A stretch of DNA of 64,000 nucleotides from Streptomyces sp. NBC_01214 (GTDB taxonomy: Bacteria > Actinomycetota > Actinomycetes > Streptomycetales > Streptomycetaceae): the NCBI RefSeq assembly GCF_026340975.1, contig NZ_JAPEOS010000001.1, positions 1,572,501 to 1,636,500 on the forward strand, written 5' to 3'. Positions 26,374 through 35,402 of this stretch are shown here, one piece after another; position 1 is the first letter of the stretch; each line of letters starts with the position of its first letter. The translations under genes were made by a program, and so were the position numbers. The notes under the pieces are model-generated. The model saw only the letters and a program-made list of their open reading frames with translations, was not told the origin of the DNA and made no database searches.

Positions 26374-28932
26374 CTAGTGGGCAGCCGTCGCGTCGCAAGC
26401 CTGGGCGCGCAGGGACCGGGCCAGGTCGTCGCGGGACTCCAGCACCAGGCGGCGCAGGGCCGGCGGAGCCGAGGAGTGGGCCGACAGCCACGCGTCGGTG
26501 GCGTCCAACGTGGCGGAGTCGCTCTGCAGCGACGGGTACAGCCCCTTCACCACGTCCATGGCGATCTGGATCGACCGGTCCGCCCACACCCGTTCGATCA
26601 CCTCGAAGTAGCGCCCCGCGTGGCCCGCCAGCAGACCCCGCTGCGAGGACTGCTGCATGCCCGCGATCGTCGCCTCGACCAGCGCGTTGGACAGCGCGTC
26701 CGATTCGACCACCGCCGCCCACGCCTGGTCCTTCACCGCCTGCGAGGGCCGCGCCGCCAGGCACCGCACCTGGTGCCGCTTGCCCGAGGCCGTGTCGTCG
26801 CGCGCCAGTTCGGCGGCGAGCACGGCCTCGTCCACCGCCCCGTGCGCGGCCAGCGGCAGCAGGAAGTCCCAGCGCAGCTCTTGGTCCACTTCCAGCCCGT
26901 CGATCCGCGCCGAGCCCTCCAGCAGTCCCAGCAGCAGCTGGAAGTCGCCCTCCGTCGCCGCGCTCGCCGCGAAGAAACGGGCCCACGTCAGCTGGTGCTC
27001 CGAACCCGGCGCCGCGACCCGCAGCTCGTGCAGCGCGCCCGCCGCGAGCTCCCGGCCGCCCTGCTCGCGCCAGGTGGGGGCCGCGTAGTGGGTGACCGAG
27101 GTCAGGGCCTGCGCGTGCAGCATCTGCAGGACGCCGACGTCGCTCTCGCGGCCCGCGTGCGCGAGGACCAGCGAGACGAAGTCGCGCGCCGGCAGCAGGC
27201 CGTCGCGCGTCAGGTTCCACAGCGCCGACCAGCACAGGGCCCGGGCGAGCGGGTCCGTCAGGTCGCCGAGGTGCGTGCGCAGCGTGGTCATCGAGCGCTC
27301 GTCGAACCGGATCTTGCAGTAGGTGAGGTCCTCGTCGTTGACCAGGACCAGGTCGGGACGCTCCGCGCCCGCCAGCTCCGTGACGACCGTCCGCACTCCC
27401 GACACGTCCGCGTCGGCCCGCGCGTAGCGGACCAGCGTCCCGTCGGGATCCAGCCGGTACAGGCCCACCGCGACCCGGTGCGGGCGCAGCTCGTCGCCCT
27501 CCTGCACGACCGCCAGTTCCGTCACCCGACCGCCCGCGTCGTAGGCGACCACCGGGGTCAGCGCGTTCACGCCGGCGGTCTGCAGCCAGGCGCGCGACCA
27601 CTGGGCCATGTCCCGCCCGGAGACCTCCGCGAGCACGGACAGCAGGTCGTCGAGCGTGGTGTTCCCGTACGCGTTGGCCTTGAAGTAGCGCCGCGCGCCC
27701 TCCAGGAAGGCCTCCCGCCCCACGTAGGCGACCAGCTGCTTGAGCACCGCCGCGCCCTTGGCGTAGGTGATGCCGTCGAAGTTCAGCTTGGCGTCCTCCA
27801 GGTCACGGATGTCGGCCGTGATCGGGTGCGTGGACGGCAGCTGGTCGGCCCGGTAGGCCCACGCCTTGCGGTTGTTGGCGAAGGTGACCCACGCCTGGTC
27901 GAAGCGGGTGGCCTCCACCAGTGCGAAGGAGCCCATGAAGTCCGCGAAGGACTCCTTCAGCCACAGGTCGTCCCACCACTTCATGGTGACCAGGTCGCCG
28001 AACCACATGTGCGCCATCTCGTGCAGGATCGTGTTCGAGCGCCGCTCGTAGGAGGCCTTCGTGACCTTGCCGCGGAAGATGTACTCCTCGCGGAAGGTCA
28101 CCATCCCCGGGTTCTCCATCGCGCCCAGGTTGTACTCCGGCACGAACGCCTGGTCGTACTTCCCGAAGGGGTACGGGTAGTCGAAGATCTCGTGGAAGAG
28201 GTCGAAGCCCTGCTTGGTGATCAGGAAGACGTCATCGGCGTCGAAGTGCTTCGCCAGCCCCTTGCGGCACATCGCGCCCAGCGGGATGGTCAGGTCCCCG
28301 CGCGTGTAGGAGTCCGTCACGTAGTGGTAGGGCCCCGCGACCACGCACGTGATGTACGTGGAGATCGGCGCGGTCTGCGCGAACCGCCAGACGCCCGCCT
28401 CGCGGGACTCCTCCGCACCGTTGCTCCACACCTGCCAGCCCGCGGGGGCCGTCACCTCGAAGCGGTACGGGGCCTTCAGGTCGGGCTGTTCGAAGTTCGC
28501 GTACACCCGACGCGCGTCGGCCGGCTCGTACTGGGTGTAGAGGTAGACCTCGCCGTCCTCCGGGTCCACGAAGCGGTGCAGGCCCTCGCCCGTCCGGCTG
28601 TACGCGCAGTTCGCGTCCACCACGAGGACGTTCTCGGCGGCCAGGCCGTCGAGGGAGATCCGGGCGCCGTCGAAGACGGCGGCCACGTCCAGCGCGCGCC
28701 CGTTCAGGGTCACGGCGTTCACCGAGGGCGCGATCAGGTCCGCGAAGGTGGAAGCGCCGGTGCCCGCCGCCCGGAAGCGGACCGTCGTCACCGAGCGGAA
28801 GGTCCGCGGGCCCTCGGCCGGTTCGGTCTCGTCCACCGCGGACCGGATGTCGAGGACCACCTCGTACCCGTCGACGGACAGCAGCTCGGCCCGCTCGCGG
28901 GCCTCGTCGCGGGACAGATTCTCTCCGGGCAC
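26374..28932 (-). CDS. pepN: aminopeptidase N (M1 family), second copy
   Basis: 852-residue paralogue of the protein encoded at 13892-16483. GTG 28932 has GGAG five bases upstream and gives VPGENLSRDEARERAELLS; the much longer open frame to 29235 is not supported. It has GAMENPGMVTFREEY and the zinc site H304-E305-x2-H308 (HEMAHMWFGDLVTMKWWDDL), with the third ligand in WLKESFADF. Length and domain order match the first copy, but the sequences are clearly diverged (GMCRKG versus GIYCRP regions). Two PepN genes within 15 kb suggest an old duplication or different substrate ranges. It is divergent from the DsbA-fold gene. Confidence 0.95.
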   Translation of the reverse strand: MPGENLSRDEARERAELLSVDGYEVVLDIRSAVDETEPAEGPRTFRSVTTVRFRAAGTGASTFADLIAPSVNAVTLNGRALDVAAVFDGARISLDGLAAENVLVVDANCAYSRTGEGLHRFVDPEDGEVYLYTQYEPADARRVYANFEQPDLKAPYRFEVTAPAGWQVWSNGAEESREAGVWRFAQTAPISTYITCVVAGPYHYVTDSYTRGDLTIPLGAMCRKGLAKHFDADDVFLITKQGFDLFHEIFDYPYPFGKYDQAFVPEYNLGAMENPGMVTFREEYIFRGKVTKASYERRSNTILHEMAHMWFGDLVTMKWWDDLWLKESFADFMGSFALVEATRFDQAWVTFANNRKAWAYRADQLPSTHPITADIRDLEDAKLNFDGITYAKGAAVLKQLVAYVGREAFLEGARRYFKANAYGNTTLDDLLSVLAEVSGRDMAQWSRAWLQTAGVNALTPVVAYDAGGRVTELAVVQEGDELRPHRVAVGLYRLDPDGTLVRYARADADVSGVRTVVTELAGAERPDLVLVNDEDLTYCKIRFDERSMTTLRTHLGDLTDPLARALCWSALWNLTRDGLLPARDFVSLVLAHAGRESDVGVLQMLHAQALTSVTHYAAPTWREQGGRELAAGALHELRVAAPGSEHQLTWARFFAASAATEGDFQLLLGLLEGSARIDGLEVDQELRWDFLLPLAAHGAVDEAVLAAELARDDTASGKRHQVRCLAARPSQAVKDQAWAAVVESDALSNALVEATIAGMQQSSQRGLLAGHAGRYFEVIERVWADRSIQIAMDVVKGLYPSLQSDSATLDATDAWLSAHSSAPPALRRLVLESRDDLARSLRAQACDATAAH

Positions 28933-29071
28933 GTGCACTCCTTCGTGCGTGATCGCGTTGTTGCGTCGAATCCTCGCACGGGGGAATGCGCGCCACCCGG
29001 TACTGGTTGGTGACGGGGAACGTGAGCCCAGTGATGCCCTTGTGCGACCCATGCCGAGACTGAGGAGAGAC

Positions 29072-29716
29072 ATGACCGACACCCAGGTGCGCGAGAAGAC
29101 CCCGGTCGACTTCTGGTTCGACCCGCTCTGCCCTTGGGCCTGGATGACGTCCCGCTGGATGGTCGAGGTCGAGAAGGTCCGCGACGTCGAGGTCCGCTGG
29201 CACGTGATGAGCCTCGCGGTGCTCAACGAGAACAAGCTCGACGAGCTGCCCGAGACCTACCGCGAGTTGCTCGGCCCCAAGGGCTGGGCTCCGGTGCGCG
29301 TGGTGATAGCGGCCCAGCAGAAGCACGGTGAGGAAGTCACCGGCAAGCTCTACACCGCGCTCGGCACCCGCATCCACAACGACGAGAAGGGCCCGACCCG
29401 CGAGGTGATCGCCGAGGCGCTTGCCGAGGTCGGCCTGCCGGCCGAGCTGCTCGCGTACGCCGACTCGGACGAGTACGACGAGGTCCTGCGGGCCTCGCAC
29501 AACGACGGGATCGACCGGGTGGGCCAGGAGGTCGGCACCCCGGTGATCTCCGTGCCGGGCGCCGAGGGCGATGTGGCCTTCTTCGGTCCGGTCGTCACCC
29601 CGACCCCGCGCGGCGACGCGGCCGCCCGGCTCTGGGACGGCACCCTGCTCGTCGCCTCGACTCCGGGCTTCTACGAGATCAAGCGCACCCGCACCGCGAG
29701 CCCGTCCTTCGAGTAG
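29072..29716 (+). CDS. DsbA-fold mycothiol-dependent nitroreductase-like protein (CPWA site)
   Basis: 214-residue thioredoxin-fold protein close in sequence to the Mycobacterium tuberculosis Rv2466c type (FWFDPLCPWAWMTSRW at about 14-29, HVMSLAVLNENK, then GTPVISVPG with the cis-Pro, and WDGTLLVASTPGFYEIKRTR at the end). Rv2466c is a mycothiol-dependent reductase with a CPWC active site. Here the second cysteine is Ala, giving a single-cysteine CPWA site, so the protein must act by a monothiol (mycothiol-mixed disulfide) mechanism or has another role. ATG 29072 has GAGGAGAG just upstream. It is divergent from pepN copy 2 and ends in a strong hairpin shared with sodF. Confidence 0.88.
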   Translation: MTDTQVREKTPVDFWFDPLCPWAWMTSRWMVEVEKVRDVEVRWHVMSLAVLNENKLDELPETYRELLGPKGWAPVRVVIAAQQKHGEEVTGKLYTALGTRIHNDEKGPTREVIAEALAEVGLPAELLAYADSDEYDEVLRASHNDGIDRVGQEVGTPVISVPGAEGDVAFFGPVVTPTPRGDAAARLWDGTLLVASTPGFYEIKRTRTASPSFE

Positions 29717-29749
29717 GCGGACCCGCCGGCCCGGCCGGCACACCACACA

Positions 29750-29786
29750 GAAGACCCCCGTGAGTCACGTCCTCACGGGGGTCTTC
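29750..29786 (+). terminator. terminator of the DsbA-fold gene (also faces sodF)
   Basis: Perfect 15-bp stem (29750-29764 and 29772-29786, GAAGACCCCCGTGAG and complement) with a seven-base loop. It lies between the convergent DsbA-fold gene and sodF. Confidence 0.85.
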
Positions 29787-29854
29787 CGTTCGACACGCCC
29801 GCCGGTGAAGGTTGAGAAGACGATCACGAGGCGGACGGGTTCGTGGTGCTGCGA

Positions 29855-30511
29855 TCAGCCCTTGGCGGGGATCAGCAGCGGGGTGTTCGCCTTGGCGTCG
29901 GCGTAGCGCTTGGACACGTCCTGCCAGTTGACGACGTTCCACATCGCCTCGATGAAGTCCACCTTCTGGTTCTTGTACTGAAGGTAGAAGGCGTGCTCCC
30001 AGGCGTCGAAGACCAGGATCGGCGTGCTGGCGACGCCCACGTTGCCCTGGTGGTCGTAGACCTGCTCGACGACCAGACGGCCGCTGACGGGCTCGTACGC
30101 GAGCACGCCCCAGCCGGATCCCTGGGTGGCGGAGGACGCGAAGGTCAGCTGCTTCTTGAACTTCGCGAAGGAGCCGAAGGACTCGGTGATCGCGTCGGCC
30201 AGGTCGCCCAGGCCGTCGGCCGCGGTGGGCTCGCCGCCGCCCTCGCCGGTCTTCGGGCTGGCCATGTTGTGCCAGTAGATGCTGTGCAGGATGTGGCCGG
30301 AGAGGTGGAACGCGAGGTTCTTCTCCAGGCCGTTGAGGGCGCCCCAGTTCTCCTTGTCGCGCGCCTCCGCCAGCTGCTCCAGCGTGTTGTTGGCGCCCGT
30401 GACGTAGGCCGCGTGGTGCTTGTCGTGGTGCAGCTCGATGATCTGCGGGTTGATCACCGGCTCCAGCGCCGCGTAGTCGTACGGAAGCTCAGGAAGCGTG
30501 TAGATGGCCAT
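29855..30511 (-). CDS. sodF: superoxide dismutase, Fe type
   Basis: 218-residue Fe/Mn-family superoxide dismutase that converts superoxide to oxygen and hydrogen peroxide in the cytosol. Metal ligands are H28 ([11 protein letters not shown]), H76 ([11 protein letters not shown]) and the Asp and His of [11 protein letters not shown]. The sequence resembles the Streptomyces SodF enzymes. In Streptomyces coelicolor sodF is repressed by the nickel regulator Nur, so that the Ni enzyme SodN is used when nickel is available. A site fitting the Nur consensus lies at 30549-30565, 38 bases upstream of this start. No sodN is in this window. ATG 30511 is the only sensible start; the AAT-rich leader is unusual for this genome. 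Confidence 0.95.
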   Translation of the reverse strand: MAIYTLPELPYDYAALEPVINPQIIELHHDKHHAAYVTGANNTLEQLAEARDKENWGALNGLEKNLAFHLSGHILHSIYWHNMASPKTGEGGGEPTAADGLGDLADAITESFGSFAKFKKQLTFASSATQGSGWGVLAYEPVSGRLVVEQVYDHQGNVGVASTPILVFDAWEHAFYLQYKNQKVDFIEAMWNVVNWQDVSKRYADAKANTPLLIPAKG

Positions 30512-30548
30512 GCGTGTTATCCGGTCCCCTCAGCGTGCCAATCGCTTA

Positions 30549-30565
30549 TTGCAATTAATGCGCAA
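30549..30565. promoter_or_regulatory. Nur box upstream of sodF
   Basis: TTGCAATTAATGCGCAA fits the Nur consensus TTGCAA-N5-TTGCAA (second half GCGCAA). It lies in the sodF promoter region, where Nur binds in S. coelicolor. Confidence 0.75.
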
Positions 30566-30623
30566 CTGCACGCTAGCAGTATCTATTCCACCCCACACGT
30601 AAGGGTTACCTCTGTAAAACACG

Positions 30624-30655
30624 GGTGGGCCCCGTGCGTTCGCACGGGGCCCACC
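30624..30655 (-). terminator. terminator of APC permease 1
   Basis: 15-bp inverted repeat (30624-30638 and 30641-30655, GGTGGGCCCCGTGCG and complement) followed on the minus strand by TTTT. It separates the permease gene from the sodF promoter. Confidence 0.85.
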
Positions 30656-30671
30656 TGCGGTTGAGGGACTG

Positions 30672-32072
30672 TCAGCGGGCGGCGGCCGCCCGGCGCTGCA
30701 CGGCCCAGCCGGTCACCGCGAGGGCGACGGTGAGCCCGCCGGTGAAGACCACCTGGACGCGCGTGTCCTCGCCCAAGGCCATCAGCACCAGGACCCCGGC
30801 CGCCCCGGCCAGCGCCACCCAGGTCAGGTACGGGAAGCCCCACATCTTCACGACCAGCTTTTCGGGGGCCTCGCGCTCCAGCCGGCGGCGCAGCACGAAC
30901 TGCGAGACGGCGATGAAGCCCCAGACGATCAGGATGACCCCGCCCACCATGTTCAGCAGCCAGGCGAACAGGGTGTCCGGGTACCAGTAGGACAGCAGCA
31001 CCGTGACGAAGCCGAAGCCGCAGGAGGCGAGGACCGCCCGGCGCGGCACCCCGCCGCTGACCTTGCCCAGCGCCTTCGGGCCCTGGCCGCGGGAGACGAG
31101 GGAGTAGGCCATGCGCGAGGAGCCGTAGACGTTGGCGTTCATCGCGGACATCAGGGCGATCAGGATGACCACGTTCATGATCTCGCCGGCGGCCGGGATG
31201 CCCAGGCGGTCCAGGGTCGCGGCGTAGGGGCCGTCCGCCGTGACGGCCGGGTCGTTCCACGGCAGGAGGGTGACGATGACCAGCATGGAGCCCACGTAGA
31301 CGATCGCGATCCGCCACATGGTGGTCCGCACGGCCTTGGCCACGCCCTTGACCGGGTCCTCGGACTCGGCGGCCGCGATGGTCACCGTCTCCAGCCCGCC
31401 GTACGCGACGACGGAGGCCAGCAGTCCGACCAGCAGGCCGTCCACACCGTGGGGCAGGAGGCCGCCGTCGTGCAGCAGGTTGGTGGAGCCGGGGGAGTCG
31501 GTGCCGGGCAGCAGGCCGAGCACGGCCAGCACGCCCAGGCCCAGGAAGAGCGCGATCGCGCCGATCTTGAGGGCGGCGAACCAGAACTCGAACTCGCCGA
31601 AGTTCGAGACGGCGGCGAGGTTGGAGCCGCAGAACACGGCCATGAAGACCAGCACCCACATCCAGGAGGGGGTGCCCGGGAACCAGCCGGTCATGATGTG
31701 CGCCGCGCCGATGGCCTCGATGGCCACGCCCACGCAGAGCAGGATCCAGAACATCCAGCCGGCGGTGAATCCGGCCCAGGGCCCGATCGCCCGCTCGGCG
31801 TGCACGGAGAAGGAGCCCGAGGCGGGGTTGGCGGCGGACATCTCGCCGAGCATCCGCATCACGAACATCACGAGCAGCCCGGACGCGGCGTACGCGAGCA
31901 CGATCGAGGGACCTGCGGCGGCGATGCCGGCGCCGGAGCCGACGAAGAGTCCGGCGCCGATGACACCGCCGAGGGCGATCATCGAGAGGTGGCGCTGCTT
32001 GAGTCCGTTGCCGAGGGGCGAACCGGCGCCGGTCTGCGGTGCTTCGGGGGGTGTGAGGGTGCTCTGGCTCAT
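30672..32072 (-). CDS. APC-family amino acid permease 1
   Basis: 466-residue transporter with 12 hydrophobic helices. Residues near 30-50 read LSMIALGGVIGAGLFVGSG, the unwound TM1 substrate site of the APC superfamily, and TM3 onwards keeps the GSFSVHAERAIGPWAGF signature of the amino-acid transporter (AAT) group. Members import amino acids or GABA with protons. ATG 32072 (MSQSTLTPPEAP) is preferred; an upstream ATG at 32108 is possible. It is one of three related permease genes within 6.2 kb, all on the minus strand (also 33059-34456 and 35403-36836). They share the core motifs but differ in the N-terminal 20-30 residues. It is divergent from the SDR gene. Confidence 0.92.
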   Translation of the reverse strand: MSQSTLTPPEAPQTGAGSPLGNGLKQRHLSMIALGGVIGAGLFVGSGAGIAAAGPSIVLAYAASGLLVMFVMRMLGEMSAANPASGSFSVHAERAIGPWAGFTAGWMFWILLCVGVAIEAIGAAHIMTGWFPGTPSWMWVLVFMAVFCGSNLAAVSNFGEFEFWFAALKIGAIALFLGLGVLAVLGLLPGTDSPGSTNLLHDGGLLPHGVDGLLVGLLASVVAYGGLETVTIAAAESEDPVKGVAKAVRTTMWRIAIVYVGSMLVIVTLLPWNDPAVTADGPYAATLDRLGIPAAGEIMNVVILIALMSAMNANVYGSSRMAYSLVSRGQGPKALGKVSGGVPRRAVLASCGFGFVTVLLSYWYPDTLFAWLLNMVGGVILIVWGFIAVSQFVLRRRLEREAPEKLVVKMWGFPYLTWVALAGAAGVLVLMALGEDTRVQVVFTGGLTVALAVTGWAVQRRAAAAR

Positions 32073-32220
32073 TTGCGCCAGTCTGCCGATCGTCCGATCG
32101 CCGGACATTCTGCGTCCGATATTCGGACGACGACTTCACGGTTCGCGATCACGCCCGTACGCTCACGGCGACGTCTCAGCCACCGGATGTGGTGGACGCA
32201 CCGGATCGAGGGGGCAGTCG

Positions 32221-33003
32221 ATGGGTCGGACCGTGGCAGGACTTCGCAGCACCGACCGGGGCGTACTCGTCACCGGCGCCTCCCGGGGCATCGGCCGGGC
32301 GATCGCGACCGCCTTCGCCCGGCAGGGCGACCGGGTCGCCGTGCACTGCTCGACCCGGCAGGCCGACGCGGAGGAGACCCTCGCCTCGCTGGAGGGGGAG
32401 GGACACGTACTGGTTGCCGCCGACCTCGCCGACCCGGCCGGTGTCGAGGCCCTCGCGGCCGCGGCGGACGAGGCGCTCGGCGGGGTGGACGTCCTGGTCA
32501 ACAACGCCGCCGTGATGCTCGCCCACCCGCTGCCCGAGACCTCCTACGAGGACTGGCAGCAGGCCTGGCGGCGGACCGTCGACGTGAACCTCTTCGGCTC
32601 CGCCAACCTGAGCTACTGCGTCGCCCGCCGCATGATCGACGCGGGACGCGAGGGACGCGTCGTCAACGTCGGCTCGCGCGGCGCCTTCCGGGGCGAACCC
32701 GACCACCCCGCCTACGGCGCGACCAAGGCCGCGCTGCACGCCCTGGGCCAGTCCCTCGCCGTGTCCCTCGCCCCGCACGGCATCGCCGTCGCCTCCGTGG
32801 CGCCCGGCTTCGTCGCCACCGAGCGGGTCGCCGGCCGGCTGGAGGGGCCCGAGGGCGCCGGCATCCGGGCGCAGAGCCCCTTCGGGCGCGTCGCGGACCC
32901 GGAAGAGATCGCCTCCGCGGTGCTCTACCTGGCCTCGCCCGCGGCGGTCTGGAGCTCCGGCACGGTCCTCGACGTCAACGGGGCCTCCTACCTGCGCACC
33001 TGA
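32221..33003 (+). CDS. short-chain dehydrogenase/reductase (SDR) family oxidoreductase
   Basis: 260-residue classical SDR with the Rossmann motif VLVTGASRGIGRAIATAFA (residues 15-33), the structural VLVNNAAVML, and a catalytic triad S (VNVGSRGAF), Y and K (HPAYGATKAALH). The C-terminal VLDVNGASYLRT is typical of the beta-ketoacyl reductase group. The substrate is unknown; members reduce or oxidise alcohols, sugars and acyl carriers with NAD(P). ATG 32221 has GGGGG eight bases upstream. It is divergent from permease 1 and ends in a hairpin before convergent permease 2. No pathway partner is adjacent. Confidence 0.9.
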   Translation: MGRTVAGLRSTDRGVLVTGASRGIGRAIATAFARQGDRVAVHCSTRQADAEETLASLEGEGHVLVAADLADPAGVEALAAAADEALGGVDVLVNNAAVMLAHPLPETSYEDWQQAWRRTVDVNLFGSANLSYCVARRMIDAGREGRVVNVGSRGAFRGEPDHPAYGATKAALHALGQSLAVSLAPHGIAVASVAPGFVATERVAGRLEGPEGAGIRAQSPFGRVADPEEIASAVLYLASPAAVWSSGTVLDVNGASYLRT

Positions 33004-33009
33004 GAACGG

Positions 33010-33042
33010 CAGGACCCCCGCGCCGGCGGCACGGGGGTCCTG
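33010..33042. terminator. bidirectional terminator, SDR / permease 2
   Basis: CAGGACCCCCG (33010-33020) and CGGGGGTCCTG (33032-33042) form an 11-bp stem with an 11-base loop, six bases after the SDR stop and facing permease 2. Confidence 0.75.
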
Positions 33043-33058
33043 TTCGTCCGGTTCGGCG

Positions 33059-34456
33059 TCAGGCCCTGCGGGCCCGCAGCTCGCGGATCCCCGCCACGGC
33101 GAGCACCAGCGCGGCCGCACCCGAGGACCACAGCAGCTGAGGCCGCGCGGAATCGTCGAACAGCATCAGGACCAGCACCGCCGCCATTCCGAACAGCGCC
33201 GCCCAGGTCGCGTACGGGAACAGCCACATCGGCAGGGTCAGCCGCTCGGGCATGTCCCGCTCGATCCGGCGGCGCAGCTTCAGCTGCGAGACGGCGATCA
33301 GCGCCCACACGAACAGCAGCACCGCGCCGACCGCGTTGAGCATGTAGAGGAAGATCGTGTCCGGCCACAGCAGGTTGAGCACCACGGACACGAAGCCGAA
33401 GGCCACGGAGGCGAACACCGCCCGGCGCGGCACCCCGCCGCCCGAGACCTTCAGCAGCGCCTGCGGCGCCTCACGGCGCTCGGCCAGCGAGAAGACCATG
33501 CGCGAGGACCCGTACAGGTTCGCGTTCAGCGCCGACAGCAGGGCCACGAACACCACGATGTTCATGATCTGGCCGGCTCCCGGGATGCCGATGGAGTCGA
33601 GGACGGCGACGTACGGGCTCTCGCCCGGCTTCAGCGAGTTCCACGGCAGCAGGGTCACGATGACCACCATCGAGCCGACGTAGAAGAAGAGGATGCGCCA
33701 CACCGCGCTGCGCACCGCCCGGGACACCGACCGCGCCGGGTCGTCCGACTCGGCGGCGGCGATGGTGACGACCTCCAGGCCGCCGAAGGCGAAGATGACG
33801 GCGAGCATGCCCGCGACCACTCCGCCGAAGCCCTCGGGGAAGAAACCGCCCTGGCCGGTGAGGTTGGCCGTGCCGACCGGTTCCGTGTCCGGGAGCAAGC
33901 CGAAGACCGCGAGGGTGCCGAGGATCAGGAAGAGCACGATGGCGACGACCTTGATGCCCGCGAACCAGAACTCGAACTCGCCGAAGTTCTTCACGGCGGC
34001 CAGGTTGCTCACGGTGAAGACCACCATGAACAGCAGCACCCAGACCCACTGGTCGACCGAGGGCACCCAACCGTTCGCGATCTTCGCCGCGCCGGTGGCC
34101 TCCACGGCCAGCACCACGACCAGCAGGAACCAGTACAGCCAGCCCGCCGAGAAGCCGGCCCAGCGCCCGAGCGCCCGCTCCGCGTAGACGGAGAACGAGC
34201 CCGAGGCGGGCATCGCGGCCGACATCTCGCCCAGCGCCCGCATCACCAGCATCGCGAGCAGGCCCGCGAGCAGATAGGAGCAGATGATCGCGGGACCGGC
34301 GATGCCGATGCCGGCGCCGGAGCCGACGAAGAGCCCGGCGCCGATGACGCCGCCGAGGCCCAGCATGGTCAGGTGGCGCTGCTTGAGGCTGTGGCTGAGG
34401 GGTTCCGAGGGCAGGTCGCCCGTGGGGGGAGGTGCTTCTTCCAGGCGCTCACGCAT
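33059..34456 (-). CDS. APC-family amino acid permease 2
   Basis: 465-residue 12-helix transporter of the same AAT group as its neighbours (LTMLGLGGVIGAGLFVGSG, GSFSVYAERALGRWAGF, EFEFWFAGIKVVAIVLFLI). The N-terminal 28 residues are polar and Pro-rich (MRERLEEAPPPTGDLPSEP). ATG 34456 is chosen since the longer upstream frame would run through the bioY intergenic region. It is divergent from bioY with 286 bases between. Amino acid import is a family inference; the three paralogues may differ in substrate. No ribosome site of normal strength precedes the ATG. Confidence 0.91.
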   Translation of the reverse strand: MRERLEEAPPPTGDLPSEPLSHSLKQRHLTMLGLGGVIGAGLFVGSGAGIGIAGPAIICSYLLAGLLAMLVMRALGEMSAAMPASGSFSVYAERALGRWAGFSAGWLYWFLLVVVLAVEATGAAKIANGWVPSVDQWVWVLLFMVVFTVSNLAAVKNFGEFEFWFAGIKVVAIVLFLILGTLAVFGLLPDTEPVGTANLTGQGGFFPEGFGGVVAGMLAVIFAFGGLEVVTIAAAESDDPARSVSRAVRSAVWRILFFYVGSMVVIVTLLPWNSLKPGESPYVAVLDSIGIPGAGQIMNIVVFVALLSALNANLYGSSRMVFSLAERREAPQALLKVSGGGVPRRAVFASVAFGFVSVVLNLLWPDTIFLYMLNAVGAVLLFVWALIAVSQLKLRRRIERDMPERLTLPMWLFPYATWAALFGMAAVLVLMLFDDSARPQLLWSSGAAALVLAVAGIRELRARRA

Positions 34457-34631
34457 GAAGGGTGCTCGTACTCTCGTTCGGGCCCAGTGGCGGTGGGAGC
34501 CCCGCGTCAGGATTGGCGGGATCCTACAGTCTCGCTGAGCGGCGGTCTTCCGTGCAAAACGGACGTGCTGTCTGATGTTCCTCGTGACGAGGATCACGCG
34601 GGCTCGGGTGTGGGGCGTTGGGTTTGTGAAG

Positions 34632-34649
34632 TCCCCACCAAAGTGGGGA
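34632..34649. promoter_or_regulatory. inverted repeat in the permease 2/bioY divergent region
   Basis: TCCCCAC-CAAA-GTGGGGA is a perfect 7-bp inverted repeat about 95 bases before bioY, in the 286-base gap between divergent genes. It is a possible operator or a short hairpin. No riboswitch or other element was recognised in the rest of this gap. Confidence 0.4.
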
Positions 34650-34742
34650 GTGCGGCTTTGTCCCGGGCGGCGGTGGGGCGGCGGCGGAGCGCGCACTAGC
34701 GTCGGTGATCGTCCCGCCACCCCCACCCCGTGGAGCCTCCCG

Positions 34743-35327
34743 ATGAGCACTGCCTCCGTCTCTCTCCGGCCCGGCGCCGTCCTCGCCGATCTGCTGCCCG
34801 CGAGCCGCGTCCGCGACATCGCGCTCGTCGTCGGCGGCGCCGCGCTCACGGGGCTCGCCGCCCAGATCGCGGTTCCCGTTCCCGGCTCCCCGGTCCCCGT
34901 CACCGGCCAGACCTTCGCCGCGCTGCTCGTCGGCACCGCGTTCGGTGCCCGTCGCGGCTTCCTCGCGCTGGCGCTGTACGCCCTCGTCGGCATGGCCGGC
35001 GTGCCGTGGTTCGCGGGCGGGACCTCCGGCGCGGGCGGTGCTTCCTTCGGCTACGTGCTCGGCATGCTGCTCGCCGCCACCGTCGTCGGCGCCCTCGCGC
35101 GGCGCGGCGGCGACCGCTCGGTGCTGCGCACGGCCGGCCTGATGGTGCTGGGTTCGGCCGTGATCTACGCGGTGGGCGTGCCGTACCTGATGGCCGCCAC
35201 CGGGATGTCCCTCGGCGTGGCCGTCGCGAAGGGCGTGGTCCCGTTCCTGATCGGCGACGCCCTCAAGGCCGCGCTGGCCATGGGCGCCCTGCCGGCCGCC
35301 TGGAAGCTGGTCGGCCGCCGCGGCTGA
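34743..35327 (+). CDS. bioY: biotin transporter BioY (substrate-specific component)
   Basis: 194-residue membrane protein of the BioY family, the S-component that captures biotin, alone or with the ECF module BioMN. It has six hydrophobic helices and the conserved VPVPGSPVPVTGQTFAALLVG (residues 41-61) and ALYALVGMAGVPWFAGGTSG segments that form the biotin pocket. ATG 34743 follows a leader without a strong ribosome site. No bioM or bioN gene is adjacent, so it either works alone or uses a shared ECF module. It is divergent from permease 2 and convergent with permease 3; a strong hairpin lies between it and the latter. Confidence 0.94.
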   Translation: MSTASVSLRPGAVLADLLPASRVRDIALVVGGAALTGLAAQIAVPVPGSPVPVTGQTFAALLVGTAFGARRGFLALALYALVGMAGVPWFAGGTSGAGGASFGYVLGMLLAATVVGALARRGGDRSVLRTAGLMVLGSAVIYAVGVPYLMAATGMSLGVAVAKGVVPFLIGDALKAALAMGALPAAWKLVGRRG

Positions 35328-35344
35328 GCCGCCCCCGCTACGCA

Positions 35345-35385
35345 CCGGAGCCCGGCCCGCCTCCACGAGGCGGGCCGGGCTCCGG
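35345..35385. terminator. bidirectional terminator, bioY / permease 3
   Basis: Perfect 19-bp stem (35345-35363 and 35367-35385, CCGGAGCCCGGCCCGCCTC and complement) with a three-base loop, between convergent genes. Confidence 0.9.
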
Positions 35386-35402
35386 CGTAGGTGCACGTGC
35401 GA

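Noticed and set aside
19440..29013. Long open frames antisense to the subtilisin and second pepN genes
   Set aside because: Their codon use is a by-product of high third-position GC in the true genes. They have no ribosome sites or recognisable domains.
34457..34742. Riboswitch upstream of bioY
   Set aside because: No known biotin riboswitch exists and no conserved RNA fold is visible; only a short inverted repeat is present.
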